DNA of 42,895 bases from a virus. Positions 6,678 to 13,667 of this stretch are shown here, one piece after another. The first letter of the stretch is position 1. Every line of letters begins with the position of its first letter. The notes below the pieces were generated by a model. It was not told where the DNA came from and ran no database searches. It worked only from the letters and a program-made list of their open reading frames with translations. The stretch spans positions 1 through 42,895 of IMG/VR virus record IMGVR_UViG_3300029922_000131; one strand, given 5' to 3'. Made by a program: the position numbers and the translations under genes.

Positions 6678-6684
6678 TTCGGGC

Positions 6685-6954
6685 ATGCTCTGCCTCATCA
6701 CCGACCACAACACCTTCACTGCAGAACCGAGGTCCGACGCGTCGAACCCGGTTCTCTGCGCCATGATCGATTCGATGTACCGGATCCACTGGAACAGCAG
6801 GATCGACAGTAATCCGAAGTTCTTCATCGATGAGGAGACACTGGAGTCGCTTGAGGTAGAAGCGGAGCGGAACGATCAGTACTTCGGCGATGCGCTTCTC
6901 AGGCAATTCATGGGCGTCCCCGTCTACATCGTGCAACTTGGAACCAAGCCATGA
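6685..6954 (+). CDS. Hypothetical protein, first of the rightward operon, 89 aa
   Basis: Begins MLCLITDHNTFTAEPRSD. The middle has an EETLESLEVEAERNDQYFGD helix followed by a hydrophobic strand (GVPVYIVQLG). It looks like a small compact alpha/beta protein with no known motif. The start lies only a few bases after the predicted -10, so the transcript may be almost leaderless. The stop overlaps the next ATG at 6951 (ATGA). Function unknown. Confidence 0.6.
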   Translation: MLCLITDHNTFTAEPRSDASNPVLCAMIDSMYRIHWNSRIDSNPKFFIDEETLESLEVEAERNDQYFGDALLRQFMGVPVYIVQLGTKP

Positions 6955-7673
6955 CCATCCGCCCCATCCCCCTCGACGGCCTGAACCGCATCCATCAGTT
7001 CCTACTTGATCGTCGCGTCTCTGGCCCAGATCCTTACCACGATGCGACCATGTCGGACGTCAAGCAGTTGGCCGAGCAGATCAAGTATCAGCACGACGAA
7101 GAGCCCGGCTATTTCTGCGGCATGTGCGGCAAGCGCGTTGTCGGTGGTCTTTGCCCGCATCTTTCTCGCGGCAAGGTTGATGCCGGTGTTCGCCTGCTAA
7201 CTGGCGATCATGTCGGTGCGACCGCTGCCGAATGGGACGCCCTGGAGATCGTCCAGCTCCGGGAGATGGTGAAAGCACGAGACGAGGAAATCTCGAAGAT
7301 CCTGAACAAGGGCGAAGACTTCGTGAGAGTTAGCAAGCAGGACCTGGCCGAACTGGAACTGCTCGGCCACCGCTGCGGCGTCAAGGCCGCACAGCGATAC
7401 ACTGATGCCATCAAGGATCGTCTCGACGAGAATGACCACAGGATCGCCGAGCTTTGCCGTCGATTCAATCAGGAGGTCTTCACCCATCGCGAGACCAAGG
7501 CCGCATTGCAGAAGCAGATGGAGCTAACCCAGAGTATCGAAGCGGATTACAAGAAGGAGATCGCTAGGCTCAAGGAGCCGCGTCTGATTTCCCTGGATCA
7601 CCTGAAGGAGCGACAGGTGGTGGTCGCGGAACTCAACGCGCTAAGCGCCAGGGTGAGCGAGGGGAGGCTGTAG
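6951..7673 (+). CDS. Zinc-knuckle and coiled-coil protein, function unknown
   Basis: 240 aa. Near residues 55-70 it has CGMCGKRVVGGLCPHLS, a Cys/His knuckle. The segment from about 95 to the C-terminus is strongly helical and charged (EIVQLREMVKARDEEISKIL, then further heptads), by eye a coiled coil. This fits a scaffold or nucleic-acid-associated early protein. It is coupled to the gene before it by ATGA and followed after two bases by the next gene. I do not recognise the family. Confidence 0.7.
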   Translation: MTIRPIPLDGLNRIHQFLLDRRVSGPDPYHDATMSDVKQLAEQIKYQHDEEPGYFCGMCGKRVVGGLCPHLSRGKVDAGVRLLTGDHVGATAAEWDALEIVQLREMVKARDEEISKILNKGEDFVRVSKQDLAELELLGHRCGVKAAQRYTDAIKDRLDENDHRIAELCRRFNQEVFTHRETKAALQKQMELTQSIEADYKKEIARLKEPRLISLDHLKERQVVVAELNALSARVSEGRL

Positions 7674-7675
7674 AC

Positions 7676-7942
7676 ATGCCTGACTTTATCATTGAATACC
7701 CAGTCGATACCAAGGTCACTGATCAACCAAGTGAACGCTTTCGCTGGCTCGTGTCGGCCATGGTCGAGGCCAGCCTGAATGTCCCCATGCTCGTCTACGC
7801 TCACCACGACGAAGGACAGGTCCGCACACCCAAGGGCCTGATGTGGCGCGATCGTGTCAACGTCGGAATGTCGCCAGGTTGCCAGCACTTCGCGTTCAGT
7901 GATCGCGGTATTATGTTCATCGACTTCGCGAGGGACACATAA
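7676..7942 (+). CDS. Hypothetical protein, 88 aa
   Basis: ATG two bases after the upstream stop, so probably translated by reinitiation. Begins MPDFIIEYPVDTKVTDQP and is a mixed alpha/beta protein with a hydrophobic helix (RWLVSAMVEASLNVPMLVY) that is too polar to be a membrane segment. No motif recognised. A small hairpin (ACGTT/AACGT, 7958-7974) follows just before the ribosome site of the next gene. Confidence 0.65.
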   Translation: MPDFIIEYPVDTKVTDQPSERFRWLVSAMVEASLNVPMLVYAHHDEGQVRTPKGLMWRDRVNVGMSPGCQHFAFSDRGIMFIDFARDT

Positions 7943-7988
7943 GCGAATCACGCCATAACGTTACCAAAAAACGTAGGGAGTCGAACTA

Positions 7989-8366
7989 ATGGGCAGTTTA
8001 CCGTCAGCAACCTCACATCTCGAAGCCGAGGCCATCGCTCTGATCAACAGCCTCACCGCGCTGTGGGGCCAGCTCGACGCGGCCGAGACCCGCCACGTCG
8101 AGAGCGATCCGCTCAGGCGCAGCACGCTGTCCCGGATCAAGCACGTCCAGGAGACCAATGGCGTATTCATGGCCATCCGCCAGCTTTTCCACATACCTGA
8201 AAATGTCAGGGTCTCCGACTTCCCGCAATGGCTGGAGCAGGCGATGCAGATCCAGAAAGATCGCATGTTCGCCGAGTGGCAGGAGCGGCTGGCGAGGAAG
8301 CGCATCGAGGCGCCGATGGAGCAGGACTTTGAGCCAGACAACTTCCTGGTCCATGGTGGGGAATGA
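7989..8366 (+). CDS. Hypothetical helical protein, 125 aa
   Basis: ATG with a strong AGGGAG ribosome site at 7975-7980. The protein is mostly helical (LEAEAIALINSLTALWGQLD), with Arg/Glu-rich stretches near the C-terminus and an acidic tail. No membrane segment or catalytic motif is seen. The TGA overlaps the next ATG at 8363. Function unknown. Confidence 0.7.
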   Translation: MGSLPSATSHLEAEAIALINSLTALWGQLDAAETRHVESDPLRRSTLSRIKHVQETNGVFMAIRQLFHIPENVRVSDFPQWLEQAMQIQKDRMFAEWQERLARKRIEAPMEQDFEPDNFLVHGGE

Positions 8367-8899
8367 GACATACCATAGAACAGATCCAGGCAGTCGTACG
8401 CCGATCTATCAAGAGAGATAGGAAGCCGCGGAAGAACGACGGATCGGTCTACGTCGACCAGAGCGGGACTGCTGGGACTCCAGAGTACAAGGCGTGGTGG
8501 GCGGCGAGGAAGAGATGCGCCGATCCCACCGATTTGGCCTTCTCCGATTACGGTGGTCGTGGCATTCGCATGTGCCAGGAGTGGATTGATTCGTTCGCCA
8601 GCTTCCTTTTGTCTGTTGGACCACGGCCGAGCCCAGGACATTGGATCGACCGCGAGGACAGCAATGGCAATTATGAGCCCGGGAATTGTCGATGGATCCC
8701 AATGCCGATGAGCAACCGGAACAAGAGGAACAACGTCATCCTGACTGCGTTCGGTGAAACCAAGTGCGAATCAGAGTGGGCCGATGAGTTCGGCATGGGT
8801 CGGACCACCTTGCGCGCGCGGCTGAAGACCGGCATGGATCTACATATCGCTCTCTGTCTTCCGAAACAAAAGTACGAAAGGAAATCACCATGCCCGTAG
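8363..8899 (+). CDS. HNH-like homing endonuclease family protein
   Basis: 178 aa. Residues 42-115 carry the pattern of a phage endonuclease-like family: YKAWWAARKRC, then YGGRGIRMCQEW, a WIDRED pair near 94, and NGNYEPGNCRW. The last third (FGETKCESEWADEFGMGRTT) resembles a DNA-binding helix-turn-helix that these proteins often carry. They are usually free-standing mobile nucleases. Coupled to the upstream gene (ATGA) and overlapping the next by 10 bp, it is well embedded in the operon rather than recently inserted. The nuclease call is by motif only. Confidence 0.65.
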   Translation: MRHTIEQIQAVVRRSIKRDRKPRKNDGSVYVDQSGTAGTPEYKAWWAARKRCADPTDLAFSDYGGRGIRMCQEWIDSFASFLLSVGPRPSPGHWIDREDSNGNYEPGNCRWIPMPMSNRNKRNNVILTAFGETKCESEWADEFGMGRTTLRARLKTGMDLHIALCLPKQKYERKSPCP

Positions 8900-9246
8900 A
8901 CATGGACCACGACTGGCACATGCACCCCAAGGACTTCCCTGATGAGCATTCGCGCAAGATGCACATCGGCAACATCTGCATGGGGATCTTGCACACCAGG
9001 TATCCCGCGCCCAAGGGATCGCTGTCCGTGGTGACCCAGGAAGCGATCGTGAAGTACGGGCCGAGGTTGGGCACTCAAATCGACAATATGTTCAGAGACT
9101 GCTGCGAGACAGGAAGGAGCATCCACTACAAGGTGCTGTGGGCGCCGGATGGTTCACCAGTCATCGAGCCGATGAACAAGAAGATCATCATGCCCACCGA
9201 TCTCGACACGTTCGAGATCGCCAAGAAGAACGCCGAGCGGAACTAG
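8890..9246 (+). CDS. Hypothetical protein, last of the rightward operon, 118 aa
   Basis: Begins MPVDMDHDWHMHPKDFPDE; the N-terminus is rich in His, Asp and Met, which could bind metal. The remainder is alpha/beta with no recognised motif. It overlaps the preceding gene by 10 bp. Its TAG stop (9244-9246) shares a CTAG palindrome with the stop of the fibre gene on the other strand. There is no room for a terminator between the two convergent genes. Confidence 0.7.
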   Translation: MPVDMDHDWHMHPKDFPDEHSRKMHIGNICMGILHTRYPAPKGSLSVVTQEAIVKYGPRLGTQIDNMFRDCCETGRSIHYKVLWAPDGSPVIEPMNKKIIMPTDLDTFEIAKKNAERN

Positions 9247-11435
9247 GGCAGACGGACAGCTGTTATGCTGCCATCTATAACCGGACTTCCCGCCGCATAC
9301 GTCAGATTGCATGTCAAGAACTCGCTGGTCGTGGCGCTGATGTTGACCACCTGGGGATCGATGGTCATCACGAAAAGACCGTTGGCGAGCAGCGACAGCG
9401 CCGACTGTTGCACCATCGTGGTGCCGCTGGTTCCGGTCGCTGCCGTGCCGACCGGGCAGGATGCCTGCATCGTGCTGCCGGCGGTCAGTCCGGTAGCGCC
9501 ACCATGAATGATGACCTTGCCGCTGACAAGCCACTTGCCTGCCGTGAGCGAGACGCTTCCGACGTTGCCAGTGGCCGTGGTCAGTCCGGCTGCAACTGCG
9601 GAGAATGCGCCGGTGATCGTCTCGCCGACGGCACCGACCGTGTCCGCAGCAGCGTTGTTGCGGCCATAAAGAATTGGACCGCCAAAAGTATTCGCAGCAG
9701 GATTTGCTCCAGGGGCGGTTATGATGCCAGTGGGATCTACGTGAAACTTGGATACGCTAGCGGTTTGGAGATCAAGCAGATACGATCCCGCACCACTGGC
9801 CGTGTTGGTGATATTGACCTTTTGCCCGACAAAGACCTGCGCACCATTATTCCAGGTGCCAGTGACATTGAGGAGGGCCTGTCCGTTTGCGGTCTGAGTC
9901 TGCGGTGTGATATTCACGCCATAATCGTTTACCTCGAAGATCAGGGCATTTCCGGTTCCTGGCTGAGTAGAGGTGCCCGCTGATGCGCCGGTGTTCAGAT
10001 AAAGCCGGATGCCATTTCCAGATCCCACCGATCCACTATGTCCTGACTGAAGCCAATGGGCAAAGCCCTTGCCGGCTTGTCCAAACTCCATTTTCATCTG
10101 CGAGACGACACCGGAATAGGTGCTGTTGTCGCCATTCTGAGCATCGAATGCGGCACTCCCTGCTGTTACAGCGGTTGCAGTATAAGATGTACCTTGACCG
10201 CTTGACGTAAGTGTGGTGAACGCACCGCTCCCGGCTGCCGTTCCACCAATAGAGCCAGGAGAGGCGAATGTCGCCCCACCGAGGCTTGAAGCATTTAGGT
10301 TAGCGACGTTGGTGGTGCTGGTCACCGCAAGCGGCGCGGTGCCAGTTGCCACGTTGCTGATGAGCTGCGTTCCGGTGACTGTGCTGCCGCCGGTGATCGC
10401 GCCGCCAATGCCGGCGCCCCCGATCACAACCAATGCGCCAGTCCCAGTCGTGGTGCTGGCAGTGGTGTTGCTGACGGTCGTGATGGCGCTGAAGGTCTTG
10501 GCACCGCTGACGGTCTGTGCCAAGCCAAGCGTACCCACCGTATCGGCGCCAGTGATGTTGGGGAAGCTGAGCGTCTGGCTTGTCGTCTGAGCCTCGGATA
10601 GCGTCAGGATCGTCGAAGCCGTGGCACCACTGGGCAGGAACCGAATCTGCTTTGATGGTGTGGTCACATCGTTGATCGACACTCCGTTGGCATAGTCCAC
10701 GTTCAGCACGGCGGTCGGCGTGGCGCCTACGTCGATGTTCACGGTCCCGGTTGCACCGACTGCGCCCACATCCAACAGGTTGTCGGACGAGTAGAGGTAG
10801 CCACCATGCGCCACGGTAAACGGTGCAATGCCGCCGGCTGATCCGTTGATGCCGAAGTCGACGTAATGAGTGGAGGCGGTGCCGTCGTTTGCGGTCGCCG
10901 TGAAATCGGTGCTCGCCGAGCTACCGGAGCTCAGGTTCTGAAGCTGAAGCTCGAAGTAGTTATTGATGCTGCCCTGGTAGAAGGCCGCCTCTTGGGTGCC
11001 GGGCGGGATAATCGCCGGGGTCGCACCGACTGCCGTCACTCCGGTATCATCGACCTGGAATATCACCGCGCCCTGGTTGTTGATCTGCTGCTGGTAGATG
11101 TGCGGCGTGGTGTAGATCACCGCCACCGCCGTGCCGCTGGTGTATGCAGTGCAGTTCCATCGATAGAGTCCTGGCACCACGAAGGTCAGCGCGGTCTGCG
11201 TGGTGGTGTAGGTCCCGATGTTCGTCCAGTTCACGTTGTCCGTGCTGAACTGGAATACCAGGGTCGCCGAGAAGGTGCCGGTGATCGAGTAGGTCCCGGT
11301 CATCGCCGGGTTCTGCCCCCCGGTCAGCGGTACCGCGACGCTGGTGGTCGCGCTGGTGAAGCTGGTGCTGACCGTGGCGGCCGGCGCCAGCGATGTCAGG
11401 AGAGCTAGGAGGAGGATCGAGAGGTTACGCAACAT
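9243..11435 (-). CDS. Secreted or virion fibre protein with signal peptide
   Basis: 730 aa from the ATG at 11433-11435, which has AAGGA upstream; a longer frame upstream is less likely. Residues 1-22 form a clear signal peptide (MLRNLSILLLALLTSLAPA) with likely cleavage near APA. The mature part is Thr/Ser/Gly/Ala-rich with repeats typical of phage fibres (GGAGIGGAITGGSTVTG, GSIGGTAAGSGAFTTL). The last 130 residues resemble a fibre-tip beta domain (VGSVSLTAGKWLVSGKVI). A signal peptide is unusual on a tail fibre, so it may be displayed on the cell or used in the periplasm. It is the last late gene, overlapping the lipase by 11 bp. Confidence 0.7.
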   Translation of the reverse strand: MLRNLSILLLALLTSLAPAATVSTSFTSATTSVAVPLTGGQNPAMTGTYSITGTFSATLVFQFSTDNVNWTNIGTYTTTQTALTFVVPGLYRWNCTAYTSGTAVAVIYTTPHIYQQQINNQGAVIFQVDDTGVTAVGATPAIIPPGTQEAAFYQGSINNYFELQLQNLSSGSSASTDFTATANDGTASTHYVDFGINGSAGGIAPFTVAHGGYLYSSDNLLDVGAVGATGTVNIDVGATPTAVLNVDYANGVSINDVTTPSKQIRFLPSGATASTILTLSEAQTTSQTLSFPNITGADTVGTLGLAQTVSGAKTFSAITTVSNTTASTTTGTGALVVIGGAGIGGAITGGSTVTGTQLISNVATGTAPLAVTSTTNVANLNASSLGGATFASPGSIGGTAAGSGAFTTLTSSGQGTSYTATAVTAGSAAFDAQNGDNSTYSGVVSQMKMEFGQAGKGFAHWLQSGHSGSVGSGNGIRLYLNTGASAGTSTQPGTGNALIFEVNDYGVNITPQTQTANGQALLNVTGTWNNGAQVFVGQKVNITNTASGAGSYLLDLQTASVSKFHVDPTGIITAPGANPAANTFGGPILYGRNNAAADTVGAVGETITGAFSAVAAGLTTATGNVGSVSLTAGKWLVSGKVIIHGGATGLTAGSTMQASCPVGTAATGTSGTTMVQQSALSLLANGLFVMTIDPQVVNISATTSEFLTCNLTYAAGSPVIDGSITAVRLP

Positions 11436-12192
11436 TGTGGAGTTCCTTCTGTAGGTAAAGGCTGACAGATGAGGCATAGTTGGCGAGCTTGTGATCTTGG
11501 AGCGCCTGACCGTCGACATCGGCGAGGAGGTACCGTGCCTCTTCGCGCATCATGCGATTGAAGCCGAACAGGTTGCGGAACCAGTTGCGGGCATCGCTGG
11601 TGGCCGTGCCATCATCCAGGAGGTGCAGCAGGCCGTCGACGTGGTGGTAGTTGATGTTCGGGACGCGCGGGACGATGTCGTAGTGATGGACGACGCGGGT
11701 GGTCTCAATGGCCATTTTGTTGTACTGGGCCACGAAGGCGTCGTCACCGACCCGTGGGCTGCCGAAGGTCACGCAGGACACCTGGCGCCCGTAACCCTGG
11801 TGGACCATGTCGGAGGCATAGAGGGTGGCCAGGCCCCCCCCCAGGCTGTGGCCGACGACCAGGATGGGCTTGTCGCCTTCGTTGACGACGATCCTGTCCC
11901 TGACGCTCCCGTAGGCGCTCAGGAAGCCACTGTGGACCCGCGAGTCGTACCATTCGGTCTGGATGATCTGGGCATCAATTAGCATGTCCCGGATGCTTGA
12001 GGTCCCCTTGAATCCGGCGAGGTCGAACTGGTCACCGCGGGCGATGAAGCAGCGGGTGTCGGTCTCGATGGAATCGAAGCACTGGACCCCCGTGAATCCC
12101 AGCCTCCCCAGGCGGTCCGTGGCGTCCCCGTCTTCCAGGTAGGCGATCTGGGAGAAGAGGACGCATCCGGCAAGACTTGGCCATGCAGTCAC
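11425..12192 (-). CDS. Class 3 lipase (alpha/beta hydrolase)
   Basis: 255 aa from a GTG start. The Lipase_3 pattern is complete: FKGTSSIRDM near residue 61 (oxyanion region), VHSGFLSAY at 86-94, the nucleophile elbow GHSLGGG with Ser116, FGSPRVGD at 143-150, Asp172 in YDIVPRVP and His234 in DHKLANY, a plausible Ser-Asp-His triad. It would hydrolyse acylglycerols or other esters. No signal peptide is evident. It lies between a small membrane protein gene and the signal-peptide fibre gene, coupled by GTGA upstream and an 11-bp overlap downstream. It may attack outer-membrane lipids at lysis or entry. The substrate is not known. Confidence 0.88.
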   Translation of the reverse strand: MTAWPSLAGCVLFSQIAYLEDGDATDRLGRLGFTGVQCFDSIETDTRCFIARGDQFDLAGFKGTSSIRDMLIDAQIIQTEWYDSRVHSGFLSAYGSVRDRIVVNEGDKPILVVGHSLGGGLATLYASDMVHQGYGRQVSCVTFGSPRVGDDAFVAQYNKMAIETTRVVHHYDIVPRVPNINYHHVDGLLHLLDDGTATSDARNWFRNLFGFNRMMREEARYLLADVDGQALQDHKLANYASSVSLYLQKELHNVA

Positions 12193-12398
12193 GTCTTCGT
12201 GGCTCCTGGGGCAGCGGGTGGGGAGGGGGGTGGGTACATCGTGGCGATGATGTGCCCGGCCTTGCCGCAGACGACGATCGCGATGGCCGCGATAGCGCCC
12301 CAGTGGGAGTCCTGGCCGCAGGCCGCCTGGACCTGGCTGGCGACCACCTGGGCGATTCCCAGGACGGTCACGATCTGGGAGAAGGGCAGCGCCTTCAC
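12189..12398 (-). CDS. Small membrane-associated protein, 69 aa
   Basis: Begins MKALPFSQIVTVLGIAQVV, with a second hydrophobic stretch (HWGAIAAIAIVVCGKAG) around residues 32-48 and a Pro-rich tail (PPPSPPAAPGA). Two weak membrane helices and a location between an Ala-rich protein and the lipase make it a candidate holin or membrane helper of the cassette. It overlaps both neighbours by 4 bp. I cannot assign it to a holin family. Confidence 0.55.
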   Translation of the reverse strand: MKALPFSQIVTVLGIAQVVASQVQAACGQDSHWGAIAAIAIVVCGKAGHIIATMYPPPSPPAAPGATKT

Positions 12399-13027
12399 GG
12401 GCTCACCGGAGCGGCTGGGGGCGTGGCTGCGGCCGCGGTTGCCGTCCCGTGGGCGACCGCTGCAGCCGTCTGGTCGGAACTGCTGGCCCTGGTGGTGGCC
12501 GCGACCAGGTGGCTGGCGGCGGCCACGCTGGCGGTGACCAGCGCCTGCTGATCCGGCGGCAGGGCGGCGGTTGCCTCGGCATGCGATGCCGCCATGTCGG
12601 TGGCGCCGACCTGGATGGCAGCCACCGCGTCGGCCGCGCCAGCCGCACCCAGCGTCCCGGTCAGGGCGGTCTGGATGGTCGGCGCGAAGGTCTTGGCGAG
12701 ACCGGCGACCACCCCGATGGCGATGGCCTGCCCGGTCGCGCTGGGAGTTGCTGAGGTCTGGGCGGCCTGGGCAGCCTTGATGCCCTGCTCGGCGAGCTCT
12801 ACCCCTGCACCGATGGCGGGCGCCAGAGCTGGATCGGCTGCGCTGGCGATGGCGCCGGCGATCGGCAGGGCGACCGCGGCGTCTTTCTCGACCTCGGCCA
12901 GGACCTGATCGGCGGTGGTGGGATCGCCATCCTTCGAGGTCTGCTCGGCGATGGCCTGCGACTCGGCCGCTGCCTTGGCCGGGTCGTTCAGGATGTCCTG
13001 GACGGACGGGACTGGGAGGTCGCTCAT
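12395..13027 (-). CDS. Ala-rich protein, function unknown
   Basis: 210 aa from the ATG at 13025-13027, which overlaps the upstream stop as ATGA. Nearly a third is Ala, with glycine-zipper-like hydrophobic patches (ALPIAGAIASAADPALAPAI, later AIAIGVVAGLAKTFAP) separated by Gln/Thr/Asp stretches, and a Pro/Ala tail. Such composition fits a membrane-inserting or flexible virion or lysis protein, but no family is recognised. It belongs to the run of five coupled genes ending in lipase and fibre. Confidence 0.6.
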   Translation of the reverse strand: MSDLPVPSVQDILNDPAKAAAESQAIAEQTSKDGDPTTADQVLAEVEKDAAVALPIAGAIASAADPALAPAIGAGVELAEQGIKAAQAAQTSATPSATGQAIAIGVVAGLAKTFAPTIQTALTGTLGAAGAADAVAAIQVGATDMAASHAEATAALPPDQQALVTASVAAASHLVAATTRASSSDQTAAAVAHGTATAAAATPPAAPVSP

Positions 13028-13281
13028 GGCGTGGCTTTCCCGGCCTTGGCCGGCGCTGTGGGGTTGGTAGTGGGGAGAACAGGTGGCACCAGATCGTGAC
13101 CCATGGCGTGGCCTATGGACACACACTGGAGCATGATCTGCGTCACGGCTGGGCTAGGCGGCAGGGTGGCCGCGTAGTTGAGCGCGGTCTGCGCGCTGTT
13201 GGCCACATCCTGATCCCGTGTTGCCGGCACGCAGCTGGCGAGTGAGATGAGCAGGCAGGCGATGAGGGCGATCTTGATCAC
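13024..13281 (-). CDS. Small lipoprotein, possible outer-membrane spanin
   Basis: 85 aa. The N-terminus MIKIALIACLLISLASC is a lipoprotein signal with Cys17 in an LASC lipobox. The rest is polar with a Pro-rich tail (PPVLPTTNPTAPAK). Size and lipobox fit the outer-membrane spanin (Rz1-like), and the gene directly upstream (9-base gap) encodes a one-TM protein fitting the inner spanin. Together they could fuse the inner and outer membranes at lysis of a Gram-negative host. The pair is inferred from layout. Confidence 0.6.
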   Translation of the reverse strand: MIKIALIACLLISLASCVPATRDQDVANSAQTALNYAATLPPSPAVTQIMLQCVSIGHAMGHDLVPPVLPTTNPTAPAKAGKATP

Positions 13282-13290
13282 GGTGGTCTC

Positions 13291-13638
13291 CTAGTGGGGA
13301 GGGTGATAACCGGGGAGTGGGGTCTTCCGGGGTGTGTCGTCGACCAGGCACTTGCGCTCTTTCAGGGCTCCGAGCAATTGGCGAAACAGGCCAGTCTGCT
13401 CGCGCGTTTCTGCGGTGAGAACCGACATCACATCATTGCCCTTGGCAATGTGGCTAGTGAGGATGTCAGTCTTCTCGGCCTGAACGGTGTCGAGCCGATG
13501 GCTCAACGACTTGACCAGGTTGAATAGAAATCGTCCGAAGATGAAGACCACCACCACCAGGAGCACAAGGAGGGTGGCGACGATGCCGCCGACCTTCCAG
13601 ACTTCTGCGGTGATGCTTGCAAGCGTTGCGGGATCCAT
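13291..13638 (-). CDS. Single-TM protein, possible inner-membrane spanin or holin
   Basis: 115 aa from the ATG at 13636-13638, preferred because GGAG lies six bases upstream; another ATG at 13648-13650 would add four residues. Residues about 16-38 form one membrane helix (VGGIVATLLVLLVVVVFIFG). The following charged helix (LVKSLSHRLDTVQAEKTDIL) could be a coiled coil. This resembles inner-membrane spanins and some holins. It lies between the tailspike and the lipoprotein gene. Confidence 0.6.
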   Translation of the reverse strand: MDPATLASITAEVWKVGGIVATLLVLLVVVVFIFGRFLFNLVKSLSHRLDTVQAEKTDILTSHIAKGNDVMSVLTAETREQTGLFRQLLGALKERKCLVDDTPRKTPLPGYHPPH

Positions 13639-13667
13639 GAGTGGCTCCATGATCAGCGTGGCGACGA

